From Bacteroidota bacterium (lineage in GTDB: Bacteria > Bacteroidota > Bacteroidia > AKYH767-A > OLB10), in NCBI GenBank assembly GCA_016721435.1, contig JADKIC010000048.1:1-64000 (forward strand): a stretch of DNA of 64,000 nt, written 5' to 3'. The translations under genes and the position numbers were made by a program. Below the pieces are notes generated by a model. That model saw only the letters and a program-made list of their open reading frames with translations. It was not told the origin of the DNA and ran no database searches. The stretch's first letter is position 1. Each line of letters begins with the position of its first letter. Positions 58,123 to 64,000 of this stretch are shown here, piece by piece.

Positions 58123-58494
58123 AAGAATTCTATATATATTGTTTTAGTTTCATTTAAATCGTTAAATGGAGTCTGAAATTACTTTAAAATGTAAGGCTTT
58201 ACCATGAGCACAATACACATTAGAGTATCTGCTCCCATTAAATTATACATCTCAAAATAAACCCAACGAACTCCTCAAATAAACCGGGACAATTAATTTC
58301 AATTCAATACTACAAAATTTAATCATACGATCAAAATAAAATTAAAACTCATTTCAATTTCGAAAAACATGAAAGAAATTTGATCTGGCTGATAATAAGG
58401 TATTTGCGGATGGATATTACGATATTCTTCGCGCAGTTAAAAAGGAGAACACAAAAAAGAAATCAGACTTAAAAAAAACAAAAGACGTAAGAAA
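58123..58494. other. Gene-free region; possible gene remnant at its end
   Basis: About 370 AT-rich bases. On the plus strand 58384-58500 reads LADNKVFADGYYDILRAVKKENTKKKSDL without a start codon, which may be a decayed gene or chance. Otherwise nothing is seen. Confidence 0.35.
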
Positions 58495-59076
58495 TTACGA
58501 AGATTTCCTGACAAACTTTGTCAAAATCACTATTTGCTGTCCCTCTATTTTACCTTCTATCTGCTCCGTATTATCGGAAACAGTCCTGATATTTTTTACC
58601 ACCGTTCCTATTTTGGCATTGATTTGCGACCCTTTTACATCGAGGGATTTGATAAGCGACACAGTGTCTCCGGTACGCAAGAGTGCGCCATTACAATCAC
58701 GGTGCATATCTCCGGCATCCGACTCCAGGTGATCACCGCTGGCCTTCGCCCACTCCATTGTATCGTCATCGAGGTACATCTGATCGATCAGATCCGCTGC
58801 CCAGGTTTCATTTTTCAATCTATTGAGCAAACGCCAGGAAACTACCTGTACAGGTATCACATCACTCCACATACTATCGCGTAAACAGGTCCAATGTGCG
58901 GCATTGAGCTCTTCTTTTTTGTCAAGCTGATCCAGACAAGTTTTGCAAATCAAGATAGCTGCATCTCCATAGGATTCTCCCTGCGGTGGTACATTGTAGA
59001 TGGAAAGATGCTCTGTTGCTTTGCACAACTCACAGGTATTACCACTTCTCTCTTTTAGTACGTCTATTACGCTCAT
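58495..59076 (-). CDS. PhnA-domain protein
   Basis: 193 residues from the Met at 59076 (MSVIDVLKERSGNTCELCKATEHLSIYNVPP); I prefer this to the Met at 59097 because the preceding residues are unlike the family. The N-terminal C-x2-C (CELC) and a second pair in ILICKTCLDQL form a zinc-ribbon. The C-terminal PhnA domain reads RDCNGALLRTGDTVSLIKSLDVKGSQINAKIGTVVKNIRTVSDNTEQIEGKIEGQQIVILTKFVRKS. Despite its name, PhnA is not a proven phosphonatase in such proteins; function is open. Frame intact. Confidence 0.9.
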   Translation of the reverse strand: MSVIDVLKERSGNTCELCKATEHLSIYNVPPQGESYGDAAILICKTCLDQLDKKEELNAAHWTCLRDSMWSDVIPVQVVSWRLLNRLKNETWAADLIDQMYLDDDTMEWAKASGDHLESDAGDMHRDCNGALLRTGDTVSLIKSLDVKGSQINAKIGTVVKNIRTVSDNTEQIEGKIEGQQIVILTKFVRKSS

Positions 59077-59269
59077 GCTTGTTCGTTTGAGATGCAATAG
59101 TAGTGAATTCTGTCAAATAGGCAATCCCGCCCTCCTGCAACCGACTTCAACATAATATCTTACTCCGGAAATTACACTGTAATAAGCGTAAAAATTGAAT
59201 GCTATTACACGAACAAAAAAATCTTTCCTATTTAAAAAGTCAAAATATCCAATATCATTCAACAGATCT

Positions 59270-59991
59270 TCATCTCTCAAATATCACTTCTTCATTCGGC
59301 ACCCTAAAACGCGGCCCCCAAATGCCGGCTTCCGTGCCTTTTCCAACGGAAACGATCATGTTTATCTCTGCTCCCCGTGGTAATCCGAGAGCTCGCTTTA
59401 CCCGAATTTCGTCGAATCCTTCCATAGGACAAGAGTGAAAACCTTCGGCGGCAATACTCAACATAAAAGTTTGAGCAGCGAGAGCACAGGATTTATGCAC
59501 CATGATGCGCTGTTGTGCGCTACCCCCACTACGAAAAAAGGGACGGGAGAGTCCTATGAAGAAGCTGATAATTCTTTTAACACCATTCAGAATTCCCAGC
59601 GGATCTTGGCGGTAGAGCAAGGGCATAATCACGCCATAATACTTCAATGCCTTTTTTGAATGGATGTTGGTTCTCCTTTGATCGTTGACTTAATTCGATT
59701 CAAATTCCATGCTGCCCGCTCCTTCCATTTATCCCGGCGTGTCACAAATACCACCATTTGCTTTGCTGTCTTTGCTGCCTGTTGGTCCATGCAAAGTGGG
59801 ACAAACTTTTTCCGCACTTCCTCCGAACGAAGCCAATAAAACTCCCAGAGCTGCATATTGCTGCTATTGGGCGACAAGACGGCATGTTCTAAACTTCTTC
59901 TAATGACATCAGCCGGAATTTCAACATTGGGGTCAAACTTTCGGTTGGAACGACGAAAAGCTACTATCTCCTGAAACTCGCGGCTGTACAT
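59270..59991 (-). pseudogene. Nitroreductase-family protein, one frameshift
   Basis: About 240 residues. The N-terminal half has RRSNRKFDPNVEIPADVIRRSLEHAVLSPNSSNMQLWEFYWL, the FMN-binding start of nitroreductases (RRS-x-R-x-F). The second half has CALAAQTFMLSIAAEGFHSCPMEGFDEIRVKRALGLPRGAEINMIVSVGKGTE. The frame changes near 59650 in an A run; adding one base gives IQKKALKYYGV. The enzyme should use NAD(P)H and FMN to reduce nitro or quinone compounds; its substrate is unknown. It stands between PhnA and the propeller protein genes, all on the minus strand. Confidence 0.88.
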
Positions 59992-60179
59992 ACATGATAA
60001 ATTATCAAACGAAGGTAGGGGATTAAATCGAGCAATGAACTAACCTTACTCTTCATTTTAAAAATGAAATTTGGCGGATCACTTACCTACATTTACTTCA
60101 CCTATTTCCATACATAAAAAAATCTTAGTAGTTAAAATTAACAAGATAAATCTCAATCGTGAAATCTTTTGTATGCGTA

Positions 60180-62401
60180 TTACTTTTGAATTTCTACCTT
60201 TCCATACCATTCCGAACCATCTGAGGCAGTTCCAAAAATTAAATAAAAGCCGTTCTCTAATGGACGTAAGTCAACTGAATGTATATTGTCCTTCAAAAAG
60301 CGTTGTTCTATTTTTCTTCCGGTAACATCATAAACATCCAGTTCATCAATTTTTATTTCTTCATTCCAGGAAAATATCCCCTCCCCCGGGTTAGGCCGGA
60401 GAATGAATGGTAATTTCCGTGTGATTTCATTTATTCCTGTGAGCGTCACCTGATGACAGGAAGAGGTGTCCTGACATCCGTTACCAAACTGAAGCACTAC
60501 AGCATAATTTCCGCTCGATGTTGGAACAAAATATGGAAGCCCGGAGAACACCACCGGGTTTCCGGTATTACAATCAATCCAGATATACAGAACGGAAGGT
60601 GACTGGGGCCAGAGTGTATCTCCCGATTGAATTACTGTAGTATCAATTTCCTCGATGGTCAGATCAACAGTGACCACACTGTCGCAGCCCGCGTTATTCG
60701 TTAAAGTGAGCGTGTAAATACCGGAGGTATCCCAGGCAGTTCCGGACAGATCAGAATAACTCAAACAAGCTGTAGCAGCATAAGAATAGGAATTGCTATA
60801 ACGAACATCCACATTAAGTTCAACCAGGCTGTCACATCCTGCTGCATTTTGATAATATAAAGGATAGCTACCACTACTGGTATAATACTGTCCGTCATGC
60901 AACACAGAATCACAGGCAGCTAACAAAATACTGGAAGGAAGCGAACTGCACTGACTCATTTTTTGAAGATAAAGACGGTAACCGCCATTGGGGACTAAAG
61001 TCAAAACACTATCACCTGGATCATAGTCACCAATACTGTTGAATTGCCCGGTCGTGATCACATTAAAGCTGGCATCCACGGCAATGGAGGTGCCGTATTC
61101 TATAGAACTAGTGCCTCCAATGCGAACGCCCCAGCGGTATTGACAAATACTGTCAAGTTTTACAATAAATGTACTGCCACCGGGAATCGTATCCACTCCC
61201 GGACCCGGGTCCAGATCAAGAGGTGAATTACTAATGCAATGGCCGGTCAGATAGATGTTAGACGAGTCATCTATTGTGAAAGAAAAACCGTAATCATCAC
61301 CGGCTCCTCCAATGGCACCGGCCCAGACAAATTGACCGCTGCTGTCCAGTTTACTCAGAAATGCCTGGCGCAAATGCCCGGGATCTGTTAACAGATAAGT
61401 ACCTGATGGAGATGGATCCAGGTCCAGCGTATCCCGGAATTGACCAATCGTTAACACATTTCCTTGCTTGTCCACATCAATATCCCATGCAAAATCGGAA
61501 TACAGGTTACCATTAAAGGAACGTGCCCATTTAAAATTAGTGGCGGAGTCGAGTTTCAAAATAAAAATGTCCCCTCCCGGAGCATTAGGTAAATTCGCGA
61601 TTCCGGGACCCAGATCTAAATCAAGTGTACTGGTAAAATAGCGACCGGCCAAATAAATATTTCCGAAAGGATCGGCTTTCAGGTTCTTAATTAACTCCTG
61701 TCCGCTGGTGCTTCCTAATTGAATGGCCCTGATAAAATGCCCGGTATCATTCAGTTTAACTATGAACATATCAGAAGAAGTAGTTGATGCAGTTAAATAA
61801 TAAGTAGCCAATGTAGCAGTGTCCGGATCAAAATCTGTCTGGCCTGTAAACTCTCCCGACACATACATATTTCCCAAAAGATCGATGGAAAGGGAAGGAT
61901 TTGTTTGTGTTCCTGTTGATTCAAAATGAGCGGCACGGACAAAATTTGCGGAGGGAGAGAGCGTCAATAGAAAGATGCCATCGTTCGACGCAAGATTATA
62001 CGTTCCCACGCCAGGATCAAAATCAACTGTACCGGCAAATATCCCGGCGATAACCACATTCCCTGTGGATCCAGCTGAATGCACGAGCCGTTATCATCAC
62101 CTGCACCACCAATGCGAATGGCCCATTGAAATTGACCTGCTGCATTCATCTTCATTACAAAAGCATCCCTCATCGCAGAAGATGAATTTGTAAGTGTAAA
62201 TACATTCATCGGATCCGGATCGAAATCCAAAGTACCGGTGAATGATCCGGTCGTATAAACATTACCGGAAAGATCAACCACCATTGAATTAGCATGCAGG
62301 TTCAGTTCACCTGCCATGCGGTGTGCCCACATCAACGTAGGTGTTTGTGCCTTTATGAACGAACCTGATAGCAACAAGATACTAAGAAAGAAATTTCTCA
62401 T
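60180..62401 (-). pseudogene. Secreted SBBP-like propeller protein with T9SS tail, one frameshift
   Basis: About 740 residues with a signal peptide (MRNFFLSILLLSGSFIKAQ). Seven or more repeats of about 45 residues follow with pattern DLSGNVYTTGSFTGTLDFDPDP...AFVMKMNAAGQFQWAIRIGGAGDD, typical of SBBP-type beta-propellers. A TAACDSVLHDGQYYTSSGSYPLYYQNAAGCDSLVELNV-like region, then FILRPNPGEGIFSW and LDVYDVTGRKIEQRFL, LRPLENGFYLIFG (T9SS sorting domain). A lost A near 62068 shifts the frame; with it restored the text is LDPQGNVVIAGIFAGTVDFDPGVG. The product should be secreted by T9SS; its ligand is unknown. Confidence 0.85.
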
Positions 62402-62609
62402 ACTGATGATTTTTTACAAAAGTATGGAAGTGAACAATAGCCACCAATAAGCCCCTGTAGTGAAGTACGATTTTTGTGTAATAGAAAGATTGCTTTCTCA
62501 CAAATGATAGCTCTTCTGAATCACCTCAATTATAAATCATTGAACAGCAAACGTTCTTCGATGAGCTGTGTTCAGTGAATCTCCGTACCTTTACTCCAAA
62601 TTCAACCGT

Positions 62610-63838
62610 TTGAAATTTCAAGACTTTAACTTCTCCGAAGGGCTCCAACAGGGCCTCGATGCCATGGGCTTCAACGACCCTACTCCCATACAGGAAATGG
62701 CTATTCCTATCATTCTCGAAGGACATGATCTTGTTGCCTGTGCCCAAACCGGAACAGGTAAAACAGCATCCTATGTATTACCTGTTCTTGATCGCATCTC
62801 CCGCTCCGACCATAGCCATCTGAATACATTAATCATCGCACCTACCCGGGAACTGGCACAGCAAATCGATCAGCAGATAGAAGGCTTTAGCTACTTTCTA
62901 CCGGTAAGTTCTATTCCTATTTATGGTGGTGGAGATGGGATGATTTGGGAACAACAGAAAAAAGCATTGCGCGAAGGGGCTGATATGATTATCGCCACTC
63001 CCGGAAGATTGCTATCGATGATGGGATCTGAAGATGTTGATTTTAGTCACTTGCAACATCTGGTGCTGGATGAAGCGGACCGTATGCTCGACATGGGTTT
63101 TTATGAAGATATCATTCGCATTATTAAAATGCTTCCTGCAAAACGTCAGACGATGTTGTTTTCCGCTACCATGCCTGCACGCATACGAACGATGGCCAAT
63201 AAAATTCTGCACCAGCCGAAAGAAGTGAGCATTGCTGTGTCACGACCGGCAGATAAAATACGTCAGGAATTTTATTATATCAACAACGATCAGAAGTTAC
63301 CGATGACCATTGACATTCTCAAAAACCCGGAATATCAATCTGCGATCATCTTTGCTTCCACGAAAGAAAATGTAAAACGATTGAATATTGCTTTACAAAA
63401 AGCGGGCTTACAAACATCCGCTTTCCACTCTGACCTGGAACAATTGCAACGCGAACAACTGATGCGTGATTTTAAAAGCAAGAAGACGAAGGTGCTGGTG
63501 GGCACGGATGTTTTGTCGCGGGGCATTGATGTGGAAGGAATCAGTCTGGTTTTGAATTTCGATGTCCCACCTGATCCGGAAGATTATATTCACAGTGTAG
63601 GAAGAACAGCTCGTGCCGAGAATTCAGGCGTTGCTATCACCTTTGTCAATACCCACGATCGGCAGCGTTTTCAGCGAATAGAAAACTAATCGGACATAAA
63701 CTCGAAGTGACGGCTGTGCCTGAAAATATTGGTGTTTCGGCTGATGTGAGCGCTCCGGTGAAGAGCAGAAGGCCGCAGCGGAGACCCCCATCAAAAGGGA
63801 ATTCCTCCCGGAATGGATCCGGGTCGGGGAAGGTGTAA
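62610..63838 (+). pseudogene. DEAD-box RNA helicase, frameshift near 3' end
   Basis: About 409 residues. The family start is probably the TTG at 62610 (LKFQDFNFSEGLQQGLDAMGF); a GTG 42 bp upstream gives a longer but unlikely N-terminus, and a TACCTTTA -7-like box lies at 62586. Motifs: Q (DPTPIQ), I (AQTGTGKT), Ia (PTRELAQQI), Ib (TPGRLL), II (DEAD), III (SAT), IV (IIFAST), V (LSRGIDVEG), VI (HSVGRTARAE). A missing A near 63690 shifts the frame; corrected, it reads IEKLIGHKLEVTAVPEN to a basic tail KSRRPQRRPPSKGNSS, stop at 63838. Such enzymes unwind RNA in ribosome assembly or RNA decay. Confidence 0.93.
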
Positions 63839-64000
63839 AAAATAAATTAGTTAGTTTCAATTAATCAAATATTCTGCCCCTACTGTTCTGTTTTTGTGAG
63901 GAATTGAAACCGTTATGGAGGCCGCCTTGTAACTCGATTTATAACGAGGATAAAAATGTGGAATAATCCATATAATATGCTTTAAATCTTTATTAAATAA
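63839..64000. other. AT-rich end of window, no gene seen
   Basis: These 160 bases hold only a small inverted pair (actcg/cgagg around ttataa at about 63932-63950). They may hold the promoter of a gene beyond the window. Confidence 0.4.

Noticed and set aside
58384..58540. Plus-strand text LADNKVFADGYYDILRAVKKEN as a gene
   Set aside because: No start codon, and it soon runs antisense into PhnA; at most a remnant.

Overview
The window looks like chromosomal DNA from a member of the Bacteroidota, possibly an environmental or metagenome-derived lineage. Evidence seen directly: several secreted proteins end in a type IX secretion (Por/T9SS-type) sorting domain, there are large CARDB/TSP3/MopE-type surface proteins, a CarboxypepD_reg-like protein, a CusA-TolC fusion efflux protein, and TAnnTTTG-type -7 promoter boxes close to start codons. 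The exact family cannot be fixed from this sequence alone.

Layout. 1-5.7 kb: decayed hairpin repeats, a large outer-membrane protein, exodeoxyribonuclease III and a lipoprotein. 6.3-9 kb: a polysaccharide flippase, a thioredoxin and a stand-alone MnmD-type tRNA methyltransferase. 9.1-10.2 kb: a non-coding repeat array, decayed copies of a tRNA 3' end and tRNA-Gln. 10.4-18.4 kb: cell-envelope genes (LysM lytic transglycosylase, WecA-like sugar-1-phosphate transferase, and an operon of OmpA-like lipoprotein, propeller-like protein and RemB/Wzi-like outer-membrane protein). 18.4-20.4 kb: a minisatellite and an IS3-family element that landed at the stop codon of an acylphosphatase gene. 20.7-28.2 kb: enoyl-CoA hydratase, a B12-binding mutase subunit and a heavy-metal RND efflux operon. 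28.7-36 kb: a mosaic surface protein, a CarboxypepD_reg protein, a PfkB kinase and a T9SS substrate. 36-38 kb: a three-gene HipBST-like toxin-antitoxin operon with four palindromic operators. 38-45 kb: a sortilin-like BNR protein, a sterol-desaturase-like gene, a SOUL protein and a tandem cluster of GIY-YIG nuclease genes separated by a family of hairpin repeats, ending at tRNA-Asn. 45-62.4 kb: a giant (about 2.7 kaa) CARDB adhesin-like protein, a beta-helix protein, a metalloprotease, a tail-fibre-like protein, PhnA, a nitroreductase and a propeller protein with a T9SS tail. 62.6-63.8 kb: a DEAD-box RNA helicase.

A major caveat: about twenty otherwise recognisable genes are split by one or a few single-base frameshifts. 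Where the original frame could be reconstructed, most sit in short homopolymers and are mostly deletions. This pattern fits sequencing or assembly error better than mass pseudogenisation, so I give such genes as single loci with the break described. Two genes also carry an in-frame stop where a Tyr codon is expected, which a homopolymer error does not explain.

Most interesting for follow-up: the HipB-HipS-HipT operon with its zinc-ribbon-like kinase N-terminus and operator array; the GIY-YIG/hairpin cassettes; and the C-terminal module shared by two giant surface proteins and an orphan fragment.
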